From CAWFXC01 sp963819735 (GTDB lineage: Bacteria > Actinomycetota > Acidimicrobiia > IMCC26256 > DASPTH01): 64,000 bases of DNA. Made by a program: the position numbers and the translations under genes. The notes beneath the pieces were generated by a model. That model worked only from the letters and a program-made list of their open reading frames with translations, made no database searches and was not told the DNA's origin. Of this stretch, positions 16,919 to 25,211 are shown piece by piece. Each line of letters begins with the position of its first letter. Within the stretch, counting starts at the first letter, position 1. The DNA lies in assembly GCA_963819735.1 (NCBI GenBank), contig CAWFXC010000001.1, positions 868,001 to 932,000 on the forward strand, given 5' to 3'.

Positions 16919-17731
16919 ATGAGCGACCGCTACGGACTCACCACGATCAAGACCGAGCTCGACGACGGTGTCCTCGTCGTCACGCTCAACCGGCCCGATC
17001 GGCGCAACGCGCTCGACCCGGTGATGCACCTCGAGCTCAAGAAGCTCTACGAGCGCATCGTCGACGACGAAGAGGTCAGCGCGGTGGTACTCACCGGCGC
17101 GGGCAAGTACTTCTGCGTCGGCGCCGACTTCTCCAACATGCAGGAGAACGTGAGCTACCCCGACGGCCATCCCGGTCTCCTCATCGAGTCCGTGGGCATG
17201 GCCCGCAACATCCTCGCGGTGCGGGTGCCGATGGTCTCGGCCATCAACGGCGACGCCATCGGCATCGGCGCCACCATCTCGCTGTTCTGCGACGTCGTCT
17301 ACATGGCCGACCACGCGCGCATCGCCGATCCGCACGTGCGCGCGGGCATGGTGGCGGGCGACGGCGGCGCGGTGCTGTGGCCGATGCTCATGGGTCCGAA
17401 CCGGGCCAAGGAGTTCCTGATGACCGGCGATCTCGTCTCGGCCGCCGAGGCCGACCGGCTCGGTCTGGTGAACCACGTGGTACCCGCGGAGTCGCTGATG
17501 GCCGACGCGATGGCCATGGCGCGCCGCCTCGCCGACGGACCCGCGGTGGCCATCCGGCTGAACAAGCGGCTCGTCAACAAAGAGCTCGAGATGCGCGTCG
17601 CGCAGCTCTACGACCTGTCGGTCGCGTTCGAGGCCATCAGCATCGAGACCGCCGATCACCGCGAGGCCGTCGACTCGTTCCTCACGAAGCGTGCGCCGAC
17701 GTTCCGCTCCGCCAAGTCCGGCGGCACATGA
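16919..17731 (+). CDS. Enoyl-CoA hydratase/isomerase family protein
   Basis: A 270-residue crotonase-fold protein that should bind an acyl-CoA thioester. The oxyanion-hole segments are GAGKYFCVGADFSNM near residue 60 and AINGDAIGIGATISLFCDV near 104. At the positions of the two hydratase glutamates the sequence reads ADPHVRAGMVAGDGG, so the first Glu is His and the second position has Asp. True hydration is therefore doubtful, and an isomerase, hydrolase or lyase reaction is possible. The ATG at 16919 is preceded by GGGAGAG. It ends the plus-strand operon and converges with the CoA transferase after a 27-bp gap. Confidence 0.87.
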   Translation: MSDRYGLTTIKTELDDGVLVVTLNRPDRRNALDPVMHLELKKLYERIVDDEEVSAVVLTGAGKYFCVGADFSNMQENVSYPDGHPGLLIESVGMARNILAVRVPMVSAINGDAIGIGATISLFCDVVYMADHARIADPHVRAGMVAGDGGAVLWPMLMGPNRAKEFLMTGDLVSAAEADRLGLVNHVVPAESLMADAMAMARRLADGPAVAIRLNKRLVNKELEMRVAQLYDLSVAFEAISIETADHREAVDSFLTKRAPTFRSAKSGGT

Positions 17732-17758
17732 GCCCGCCGCGCCCACCAAGCGTTCGGG

Positions 17759-18970
17759 TCAGGTGCCGGCGGGGCGGTCGCCGATCACCGCGTCGTCGGC
17801 CAGTCGATCGAGCTCGTCGGGGGTGACGCCGAGCATGTCACCGAGCACTTCGGCGTTGTGCTCGCCGAGCAGCGGCGCGCCGCGGTGGTGCCAGGGCTCG
17901 GTGCGGACGTCCCAGCGCGCGGGGAACCCCGGGATGCGCACGTCGCCCGCGACCGAGTGGTGCACCGACTCGTAGAAGCCGCGCGCCGCGTGCTGCTCGT
18001 TCTCGAAGACGGTGCGCGGGTTCGCCACCGGCGCCACCGGGATCCCCGCCGCCGCCAGCCGGTCGACCATCTCGTCGCGGTCGGCGTCGGCGAACACACC
18101 GCTCAGCGCGCCGTCGATGGCGTCGACCGCCGCCCGCCGTCCTTCGACCCGGTCGAAGCTCTCCGCGCGCGCCCACTCGGGATCGCCGAGCGCGGCGCGC
18201 AACGATCGCCACTGCTCGTCGGTGTCGATCGCGATCGCGATCCAACTGTCGCCGTCGCCGACGCGGTAGACGTTCTGGGGCGAGGCGAATCGGCCACGGT
18301 TCCCCAGGCGTCCGAGGAGCTGCCCGTCGCGCGTGTACTTCGCCACCTGTTCGGCCGCCACGTTCAACGCCGACTCCACGAGCGGCGCCTCCACCAGCAT
18401 CCCCTCACCGGTGCGATCACGATGCGCGAGCGCGACCAAGAGGCCGAACGTCGCGTGCAGACCGCCGAGCGGATCGCACGGCCCGCGCGGCACGATCGGC
18501 GCGTCGTCGGGATAGCCGGTGACCCACGCAAGACCGGTGACCTGTTCCATGGTCTGCGCGAAGCCGGGTCGGTCGCGCCATTCGCCGTCGAGGCCCCACG
18601 CGGGCATGCGCAACACGATCAGCCCCGGGTTGGCTGTTCGGAGCGCGTCGTCGACCAACCCGAACCGCTCCATGACCCGCGGCGTGTAGTTCTCGATCAG
18701 CACGTCGCACGACTCGAGCAACCGCCGCGCCAGCGCGAGGCCCTCGGGACGGGTGAAGTCGAGGGTCACATTGCGCTTGTTGGTGTTAGCCCCGTGGAAC
18801 AGGGGCGCCAGCTCCCACGGACGGTCACCGGTCGACGAGTACGCGGTACCCATGCGGGTGCCGTCGGGCCGCTGCACCGACTCGATCTTGATCACGTCGG
18901 CGCCGAGGAACCCGAGGATCTGCGCCGCATACGGACCGGCCCAGTACGACGTGAAGTCGAACACCCGCAA
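17759..18970 (-). CDS. CaiB/BaiF CoA transferase, C-terminal half of a probable two-domain protein
   Basis: A complete class III CoA transferase domain of about 400 residues (RVFDFTSYWAGPYAAQILGF at its N-terminus, GADVIKIESVQRPDG, then ENYTPRVMERFG). The first start-like codon is a TTG at 18970 inside the first beta strand, with no ribosome site. In-frame residues RESHPVAGADPSRPFAGL continue upstream to about 19020, where they abut the end of another CaiB domain in a different frame. The simplest reading is one fused protein with two CoA transferase domains, broken by an extra GA in GCGAGAGAGCC. Expected function: CoA transfer to a carboxylic acid substrate. Confidence 0.82.
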   Translation of the reverse strand: MRVFDFTSYWAGPYAAQILGFLGADVIKIESVQRPDGTRMGTAYSSTGDRPWELAPLFHGANTNKRNVTLDFTRPEGLALARRLLESCDVLIENYTPRVMERFGLVDDALRTANPGLIVLRMPAWGLDGEWRDRPGFAQTMEQVTGLAWVTGYPDDAPIVPRGPCDPLGGLHATFGLLVALAHRDRTGEGMLVEAPLVESALNVAAEQVAKYTRDGQLLGRLGNRGRFASPQNVYRVGDGDSWIAIAIDTDEQWRSLRAALGDPEWARAESFDRVEGRRAAVDAIDGALSGVFADADRDEMVDRLAAAGIPVAPVANPRTVFENEQHAARGFYESVHHSVAGDVRIPGFPARWDVRTEPWHHRGAPLLGEHNAEVLGDMLGVTPDELDRLADDAVIGDRPAGT

Positions 18971-20139
18971 CCCGGCGAACGGACGCGACGGGTCGGCGCC
19001 GGCGACCGGGTGGCTCTCTCGCGCGGTACACGGGTCGCCTCGACACGCACGTCGTCGGTGTGCTCCCCCATCGACGCGACCGGCGCGAACGGCCTCGTGG
19101 GTGCGCCACCCAGCCGGTAGGGCACCCGCGGCTGCAGCATCCCGCCATCGGGGTGCTCGACGAACACCTCGCGTTCGACGAACGGCGCGATGCCGGGCAG
19201 CGTCTCACCGTTGCCGAGCGGCGCCACCGGGATGCGGCGCTCGCTCGATTCCGCGAGCACATCCTCGGTGGTGTGCGCGGTCGTCCACTTCGCGATCTCG
19301 GACCGCAGCTCGCGATCGTGCCCGCCGCGCCGGTCGACCCGCCCGAGCTCGGGATGATCGGCCCACTCGGGATGGCCGACCATCTCGGCGAAGGCGCGGA
19401 ACTGGGCCGAGCCGTTGGTGGCGAAACCCACCCAGCCGTCGGCCGTAGGTTCCACCGACGGCACGTCGACGAAGCGGCCGATCGCGTCGGGCTGCGGCCC
19501 CCGTCCGTCGAGCTGCGCGGCCACCGACTGGAACTGGTTGAACGCGATCGTCATCGCCTCGAACGTGGAGACGTCGACGAAGGCACCCTGGCCGCTGCGG
19601 CGGGCGCCGTGCAGGGTGGCCAACGCGGCTACCGCCGCGACCGTGCCCGCCACCCACTCGCCGATGCGGCCACCGGTGGCCACCGGCGGTTCGTGCTTGC
19701 GGCCCCGGCTGGCGATCGAACCGCACCACGCCTGCACGGTGAACTCGGTGGCGGCGCGGTCGGCCCACGGCCCGTCGCCCCCGAACCACGAGATCGCGAT
19801 GACGCCGAGCTCCGGGGCGTGTCCGCGGAGTTCGGCGACGGTGCACCCGAGCCAGCCGGGAAGCTCGCGCGGAGGGCCAGTGACGACGAGGTCGGCCGAC
19901 TCGACCAGCGCCGTGAGCGCGGCGCGATCGTCGGGCACCGAGGGGTCGAGCACCGCGCTCCGCTTCGACGTGTGGAGCAGCGCGAACAGTGCCGTCTCGC
20001 GTCGGAACGGATCGCCGTCGGGGCGCTCGACCTTGATCACGTCGGCCCCGGCGTCGGCCAGCATCTTGGTGCAGTACGCGCCCGCGATGCCCGACGACAG
20101 ATCGACGACGCGCACGTCGACGAGCGGAGAATCAGTCAC
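18892..20139 (-). CDS. CaiB/BaiF CoA transferase, N-terminal half, frameshifted into the C-terminal half
   Basis: This reading frame starts at ATG 20139 (MTDSPLVDVRVVDLSSGIAG) and gives a class III CoA transferase domain with GADVIKVERPDGDPFRR near residue 31 and GRIGEWVAGTVAAVAALATL near 156. Natural sequence ends near residue 375 (VRVEATRVP, about 19020). The last ~40 residues, rich in Arg and Ser, are an out-of-frame reading of the second domain. Removing one GA dinucleotide at 19012-19025 would join both domains into one ~780-residue protein. It follows the acyl-CoA dehydrogenase in the minus-strand operon led by the SDR at 22185. Confidence 0.82.
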   Translation of the reverse strand: MTDSPLVDVRVVDLSSGIAGAYCTKMLADAGADVIKVERPDGDPFRRETALFALLHTSKRSAVLDPSVPDDRAALTALVESADLVVTGPPRELPGWLGCTVAELRGHAPELGVIAISWFGGDGPWADRAATEFTVQAWCGSIASRGRKHEPPVATGGRIGEWVAGTVAAVAALATLHGARRSGQGAFVDVSTFEAMTIAFNQFQSVAAQLDGRGPQPDAIGRFVDVPSVEPTADGWVGFATNGSAQFRAFAEMVGHPEWADHPELGRVDRRGGHDRELRSEIAKWTTAHTTEDVLAESSERRIPVAPLGNGETLPGIAPFVEREVFVEHPDGGMLQPRVPYRLGGAPTRPFAPVASMGEHTDDVRVEATRVPRERATRSPAPTRRVRSPGCGCSTSRRTGPVRMRRRSSGSSAPT

Positions 20140-20169
20140 GCAGTTCCTCGTTCCGGTTCGAGGTCGGGT

Positions 20170-21360
20170 TCACGGCTTCGGCTTCGGTTCCGGCGGCAGG
20201 CCGAGCGCACGCTCGCCGACGATGTTCGCCTGGATCTGGTGGGACCCGCCGTAGATGGTCTCCGCGCGCGAGTACATGAACATCGTCTGCAACGCGTCGA
20301 ACGGATGCGGCCCCCACTGCGCGAGGCCCGCCGACGGACCCATGACCGCCATCGCCAGCTCGCCCAGCTCCTGGTGGAACTTCGCCCAGAACAACTTGTA
20401 GACGTTGGTGACCGGCGCGGTCGTCCCCAGCTCGAGTGAGCTCATCGTACGCAGCAGGTTCCACCGGAGGATGCGGGCCTTGATCCACGCTTCCGAGAGG
20501 TGTTGGCGGACGACGGGATCGCCGGCGCGCCCGTTCTCCTGCGCCAGCTCGATGATGCCGCGCAGCTCCTGCTCGAACGACAACTGGTACCCCACCGTCG
20601 ACAGGCCGCGCTCGAAGGTGACGGTGCTCATCGCGACTCGCCATCCGGCGTCGACCTCGCCGACGACGTTCTCGACCGCGGTACGGGCGCCGTCGTAGAA
20701 CACCTCGCAGAAGTCGGTGTCGCCGCCCGTGATGTCGCGGATGGGGCGCACGTCGACCCCGGGCTGGTCCATCGGCACCAGGAGGTACGAGATGCCCCGG
20801 TGCCGGCTGTCGGCCGCGCCCGTACGGCAGAGCACGAAGTTCCAGTGCGCGAGGTGCGCCACCGACGTCCATATCTTGTGCCCGTTGATCACCCATTCGT
20901 CGCCGTCGCGCTCGGCGCGCGTGCGGAGGCTCGCGAGGTCGGAGCCCGCGTCGGGCTCGGAGTAGCCCTGACACCAGCGCACCGTGCCGTCGAGGATGCC
21001 GGGGAGGAACTGCCGCTGTTGGGCCTCGGTGCCGTGGGCGATGAGCGTCGGCCCGAGCAGCCAGTCGCCGACCACACCGATGCGGCCGGGCCCGCCGGCG
21101 CGTATGTATTCGTCCCAGAAGATGAGCTGACGGCTGAGGGTGAGGTCGAGGCCGCCGACCTCCTTCGGCCATGCCATCCCGATGAACCCCGCCGTGCCGA
21201 GCTCGCGCTCCCACGCGATGCGCTCGTCGACCGCTTCGTGCTCACGACCGGGAGCGCCCTGGTTCCGCACCGCGGCGAACTCGCCGTCGAGCCGGCTGGT
21301 GAGCCAGTCGCGCACTTCTTCGCCGAACGCGTGGTCCTCCGCGGAGAACTGCAGATCCAT
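20170..21360 (-). CDS. Acyl-CoA dehydrogenase
   Basis: A 396-residue FAD enzyme that would introduce a double bond into an acyl-CoA. The flavin and substrate motifs YSEPDAGSDLASLRTRA (near 134) and GHKIWTSVAHLAHW (near 162) are present. The C-terminus has IYGGSHQIQANIVGERALGLP, where the common GT-E is replaced by GS-Q, so the catalytic base must lie elsewhere, as in several FadE groups. The N-terminus starts MDLQFSAEDHAFGEEVRDWL, a normal length. The start ATG 21360 lies 3 bp after the SDR stop. The partner for electrons would be ETF, not encoded here. Confidence 0.9.
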   Translation of the reverse strand: MDLQFSAEDHAFGEEVRDWLTSRLDGEFAAVRNQGAPGREHEAVDERIAWERELGTAGFIGMAWPKEVGGLDLTLSRQLIFWDEYIRAGGPGRIGVVGDWLLGPTLIAHGTEAQQRQFLPGILDGTVRWCQGYSEPDAGSDLASLRTRAERDGDEWVINGHKIWTSVAHLAHWNFVLCRTGAADSRHRGISYLLVPMDQPGVDVRPIRDITGGDTDFCEVFYDGARTAVENVVGEVDAGWRVAMSTVTFERGLSTVGYQLSFEQELRGIIELAQENGRAGDPVVRQHLSEAWIKARILRWNLLRTMSSLELGTTAPVTNVYKLFWAKFHQELGELAMAVMGPSAGLAQWGPHPFDALQTMFMYSRAETIYGGSHQIQANIVGERALGLPPEPKPKP

Positions 21361-21363
21361 GCG

Positions 21364-22185
21364 TTACGCGCCGATTCCCTCGGGCTCCGTGAACGCCTTG
21401 TTCGCCTCGATGAGGACCTCGATGGGGGTACCGAAGGGAATCGGACCACCGGGCGGGCGGATCAGGATGTTCTCGACCTCGATGTCCTTGTGGCGCAGCG
21501 CCGGCGCCAGCATCTCGACGATCAGCTCCCCGAGATCCGACGCGGTCATGAACCGCTCGCCGGTGCGGGCGAAACGCAGGATCGCCGGCAGCATCCGCGC
21601 CGCGATCTCGGGATCGTGGTTCACCGCGATCGCGGTGCCGGCCGTGGGGCCCACCGCGACGCGCGTGAAGCGAACGTCGGGATATTCGCAGCGCAGACCT
21701 TCGACGCCTTCGTCGAGCGCGGCCTTCGACGCCGCGTAGTGAACCATCCCGGGGTAGGGCGCACCCACGCTGTCGGAGCCGAGGTAGGCGAGGATGCCGT
21801 CGGGCTCGACCCGGGTGGTCGCGGCGGTGAGGAGCATCAACCCGCCGATCGCGTTGGTCTCGAACACGTTGCGGTACTGCTCGGGGGTGAACTCGTCCAT
21901 CGGGACGAGCGGCGACACGCCGGTGGCGAACACGAGCAGGTCGATCCCGCCGAGCGCGGCGACCGCGTCGTCGAGGATCCGGGTGCAGTCCTCCGGATTG
22001 CGGACGTCGCCGACGACGACGACACCGCCGCCGGCTTCCGCCACCGCGGCCTCGAGCTTGTCGCGACTGCGGGCCGAGAACGCCACCTGGGCACCCGCCT
22101 TCACCGCCTCCAGCGCGATGCACTTGCCGATCCCGGTCGACGCGCCGACGACCAGCACGCGCTGACCGGCGAGATCCACTCCCAT
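21364..22185 (-). CDS. Short-chain dehydrogenase/reductase (SDR)
   Basis: A 273-residue SDR with VVGASTGIGKCIALEAVKAG at the N-terminus, DVRNPEDC in the beta-3/beta-4 region and the catalytic YAASK near residue 153 in MVHYAASKAALDEGVEGLR. After the active site it carries a longer tail (VENILIRPPGGPIPFGTPIE) than classical SDRs. The start ATG 22185 has GGGGGA upstream. The frame continuing to 22758 is an artefact. It opens the minus-strand operon with the acyl-CoA dehydrogenase (3-bp gap) and the fused CoA transferase, and it is divergent from the isochorismatase-like gene across copy E of the 15-bp element. Confidence 0.88.
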   Translation of the reverse strand: MGVDLAGQRVLVVGASTGIGKCIALEAVKAGAQVAFSARSRDKLEAAVAEAGGGVVVVGDVRNPEDCTRILDDAVAALGGIDLLVFATGVSPLVPMDEFTPEQYRNVFETNAIGGLMLLTAATTRVEPDGILAYLGSDSVGAPYPGMVHYAASKAALDEGVEGLRCEYPDVRFTRVAVGPTAGTAIAVNHDPEIAARMLPAILRFARTGERFMTASDLGELIVEMLAPALRHKDIEVENILIRPPGGPIPFGTPIEVLIEANKAFTEPEGIGA

Positions 22186-22233
22186 GTGCCATCCCCCTGT
22201 GGAGCCCTGCGACGGGCTGACGTCCAGTGTGGT

Positions 22234-22248
22234 TGCATAATATATCCA
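22234..22248. promoter_or_regulatory. Copy E of the 15-bp element
   Basis: TGCATAATATATCCA lies in the 115-bp divergent region between the SDR (ATG 22185) and the isochorismatase-like gene (GTG 22301). It matches YGNATA-N3-TATNCR fully and differs from copy A mainly in the centre. It could control both divergent operons. Confidence 0.6.
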
Positions 22249-22300
22249 GACGCCGTAATCGAGGCCGGGAGCACGCTCCCGACCCGCCGTTGGGGGGCGC

Positions 22301-22954
22301 GTGGCCATCGATCTCGCCGATCTCGTCGCACCGGGCCACACCGCGCTCGTGCTGCAGGAGATGCAGGAAGGCGTGGTCGGTCGCGAGTCGGCGCTGCCCG
22401 AGTTGGCGGCGGAGGTCGCCCGCTCCGGCCTCGTGCCCACGTGCGCGGCACTGGCCCACGGGGCGCGGCGCGCACAGGTGCAAGTGGTGCACTGCACCGC
22501 CGAGAACCGGGCCGACTTCCGCGGCGCCAACCGCAACGGTCGCCTGTTCGCGTCGGTGCGCCGGTCGCCCGTGCAACTGTTGCCGGGCTCGCCGGCCGCG
22601 CAACCGGTGGCCGAGATCGGCGTGGACGACACCGACCTCGTGCTCCCCCGCGGACACGGTCTCAGCCCGATGATCGGAACGCACCTCGACCCCGTGCTGC
22701 GGAATCTCGGTGTGACCACGATCGTGGCCGTCGGCATCTCGTTGAACATCGCGCTCACGAATCTCGCCCTCGATGCGGTGAACCTCGGCTATCAGGTGGT
22801 GATCCCGCGCGACGGCACCATCGCCGTCCCCCGGGAGTACGGCGACGCGGTGCTCGAGCACACGCTCGGTATGGTCACCACCGTCACCACGAGTGCGTCG
22901 GTGCTCGAGGTGTGGCGCGACCACGAACCCAGCGACGACCCCCGGGCGCGTTGA
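22301..22954 (+). CDS. Isochorismatase-like protein lacking the catalytic triad
   Basis: A 217-residue alpha/beta protein of the isochorismatase-like cysteine hydrolase superfamily by fold (ALVLQEMQEGVVG at beta-1, then GTHLDPVLRNLGVTTIVAVG, DAVNLGYQVVIPRDGT). The three catalytic residues of the family appear substituted: the Asp of D-x-Q is Glu in LQEMQ, the Lys position reads LPRGHGLS, and the Cys of the N-x-C-V motif is absent in GISLNIALTNLALDA. It is therefore unlikely to hydrolyse amides by the usual route and may bind a ligand or do other chemistry. The start is GTG 22301 with GGGGGGCGC upstream. It precedes the second molybdoenzyme by 13 bp. Confidence 0.78.
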   Translation: MAIDLADLVAPGHTALVLQEMQEGVVGRESALPELAAEVARSGLVPTCAALAHGARRAQVQVVHCTAENRADFRGANRNGRLFASVRRSPVQLLPGSPAAQPVAEIGVDDTDLVLPRGHGLSPMIGTHLDPVLRNLGVTTIVAVGISLNIALTNLALDAVNLGYQVVIPRDGTIAVPREYGDAVLEHTLGMVTTVTTSASVLEVWRDHEPSDDPRAR

Positions 22955-22967
22955 GAGAGGACGGCCC

Positions 22968-25211
22968 ATGGCTTCGGACGTGACGGCATCGAAGGTGACG
23001 GCTCCCCGCGCCGCGGCCGACGGCACGCACAAGTCGATCTGCCGGTTCTGCCACGCGTACTGCGGCATCGAGGTCGACGTCCGCGACAACCGCGTCGTCG
23101 CGGTGCGGGGCGACCGCGAGCACGCGGTGTCGCAGGGGTTCACCTGCGAGAAGGGTCGTCAACTCCCGCAGCAGCACAACGACCCGAACCGCATCCGGTC
23201 GACGCTGCGGCGCACACCGGCGGGTGGGTTCGAGGAAGTTGCGAGCGAACAGGCAATGGACGAGGTCGCCGACGCGCTCATGCGGATCATCGAGGAGCAC
23301 GGGCCGCGCGCGGTCGCGCTCTACAACGGCACGAAGTCGTGGTCGAACGTGTCGTTCAGCATGGCGTTGAGCTGGCTGCTCGGCATCGGATCGCCCTCCT
23401 TCTACACCACGGTCACCATCGACCAGCCGGCGAAGTCGATGGCGGGCGCGCTGCACGGGTACTGGCAGGGCGGTGTCCACCGGATCGTCGACTCCGACGT
23501 CGTCATGTTCGTCGGCACCAATCCGCTCCAGTCGTTCCTCACCGAAGGCGTGAAGCTCCCGTGCCCGAACGCGCTGGTGTACCTGCGCGAGTGCGTGGCG
23601 AACGGTTTGCAGGCCATCGTGATCGACCCCCGCCGCACGGAGACCGCGCAGCATGCCGCGCTTCATCTCGCGGTGAAGCCGGGCGAGGACCCGACCCTGC
23701 TCGCCGCCATGGTGCGGTTGATCATCGACGAAGGGCTCTACGACCGCGCGTTCGTGGCCGAGCACGTCGACAACCTCGACGCGCTGCGTCGCGCGGTCGA
23801 CGCGTTCACCCTCGACTACGCGGAACGGCGCGCCGACGTGCCCGCGGCCGACATCGCCGCGGCCGCCCGCCTGTTCGCGCGCGGTCCGCGCGGTGCCGCG
23901 GTCGCGGGCACCGGCCCCAACATGGCGCCGCACCCGTTGTCGACCGAGATGCTCGTGTGCTGCCTCAACACCCTTTGCGGTCGGTACGCGCGCGCGGGCG
24001 ATGCGGTGAACCACGCCGGCGTCCTCGGTTCGCCGTACCAACCGCACGCCCAGGCGTCACCCCCACGCGAGTTCTGGGGCTATATCGAGCAGCCTCGCGT
24101 CCGCGGGTTGCGCACGCTGAACTGGGAGCAGCCGAGCGCGGCCCTGGCCGACGAGATCCTCACGCCCGGCGACGGCCAGGTCCGTGCCCTCATCTGCAAC
24201 GGCGGCAACCCCGCCGTCTCGTTCCCCGACCAGCCCAAGATCGTCCGCGCGCTCGAGTCGCTCGATCTCCTCGTGTCGCTCGACGTGCACATGAGCCCGA
24301 CCAGTCGCCTCGCCGACTACGTGTTCGGCTGCAAGCTCTCACTCGAGAAGCCCGACTACACGCGTCACCTCGAGTGGTACTTCCCGGAGCCCTTCGCGCA
24401 GTACACGCCCGCGCTCCTGGCACCGGAGTTCGACGTGATCGACGAGTGGGAGCTGTTCTGGGGGCTCGCGCACCGGATGCGGATCCCGCTCGAACTGGGC
24501 CGGGCCCCGATGGGGCCGCCCGTCGTCGGCCGCCCCGTCGACATCGACGTGAAGCCCACCACCGACGAGTTGATGGAGATCGAGGCGGTCGACGCCCGGA
24601 TCCCGCTCGACGAGGTCAAGCGGTACCCGAGCGGCCACGTGTTCGAGGACGCCCGTGTACGCGTGACCCCGGCCACGCCCGGTAACGACGCCCGGTTCGA
24701 CCTCGCGCCGCCGCTGTTCCTCGACGATTTCGCCACGGTGGCTGCCGAGCCCTTCCTCGCCGACGGCGGGTACGAACCCGGCGAGTCGTACGCCTACCGC
24801 CTCACCAGCCGGCGCATGCGTCAAGTGTTCAATTCAACCGGCGTGCACCTCGCCGCGCTCAACGGACGCGGGCCCGGCAACCCCGCGTTCATGAACCCCT
24901 CCGACATGGGCACGGAAGGCCTCCACGACGGAACCGTGATCGAGATCGAGTCGGAGCACGGCACGATCCACGCCGTCGCGCGCGCCGACGCCGGGCTCCG
25001 GCCCGGCGTGGTGTCGATCGCGCACGCGTGGGGTTCGCTGCCGGGCGACGACGAAGTGGAGACCCACCCCGAGACCGGCGCGTGCACCAATCAGCTCGTG
25101 TCGAGCGACATCGACTTCGAGCCGCTCATCGGCCAGTGCCGGCAGAGCGCGATCCCGGTGAACATCCGCCGCGTCGAACGAACGGGCGCGCCGGCTCCCG
25201 CTACGACGTGA
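22968..25211 (+). CDS. Molybdopterin-dependent oxidoreductase (DMSO reductase family), single subunit
   Basis: A 747-residue paralogue of the protein at 2289-4487. It has the 4Fe-4S ligands Cys25, Cys28, Cys32 and Cys60, then the molybdopterin-binding core (VAGTGPNMAPHPLS near 310, ICNGGNPAVSFPDQPKI near 410) and the C-terminal domain. There is no Tat signal, so it is cytoplasmic. No iron-sulfur or membrane subunit accompanies it. ATG 22968 has GAGAGAGG nearby. It follows the isochorismatase-like gene by 13 bp, and its last 11 bp overlap the 3' end of the convergent transporter gene. The reaction is unknown; a hydratase- or transhydroxylase-like role is possible given the missing redox partner. 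Confidence 0.87.
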   Translation: MASDVTASKVTAPRAAADGTHKSICRFCHAYCGIEVDVRDNRVVAVRGDREHAVSQGFTCEKGRQLPQQHNDPNRIRSTLRRTPAGGFEEVASEQAMDEVADALMRIIEEHGPRAVALYNGTKSWSNVSFSMALSWLLGIGSPSFYTTVTIDQPAKSMAGALHGYWQGGVHRIVDSDVVMFVGTNPLQSFLTEGVKLPCPNALVYLRECVANGLQAIVIDPRRTETAQHAALHLAVKPGEDPTLLAAMVRLIIDEGLYDRAFVAEHVDNLDALRRAVDAFTLDYAERRADVPAADIAAAARLFARGPRGAAVAGTGPNMAPHPLSTEMLVCCLNTLCGRYARAGDAVNHAGVLGSPYQPHAQASPPREFWGYIEQPRVRGLRTLNWEQPSAALADEILTPGDGQVRALICNGGNPAVSFPDQPKIVRALESLDLLVSLDVHMSPTSRLADYVFGCKLSLEKPDYTRHLEWYFPEPFAQYTPALLAPEFDVIDEWELFWGLAHRMRIPLELGRAPMGPPVVGRPVDIDVKPTTDELMEIEAVDARIPLDEVKRYPSGHVFEDARVRVTPATPGNDARFDLAPPLFLDDFATVAAEPFLADGGYEPGESYAYRLTSRRMRQVFNSTGVHLAALNGRGPGNPAFMNPSDMGTEGLHDGTVIEIESEHGTIHAVARADAGLRPGVVSIAHAWGSLPGDDEVETHPETGACTNQLVSSDIDFEPLIGQCRQSAIPVNIRRVERTGAPAPATT

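Noticed and set aside
22893..22967. Longer N-terminus for the second molybdoenzyme
   Set aside because: The extra 25 codons overlap the end of the isochorismatase-like gene. ATG 22968 has a ribosome site and the normal distance to the cysteine motif.
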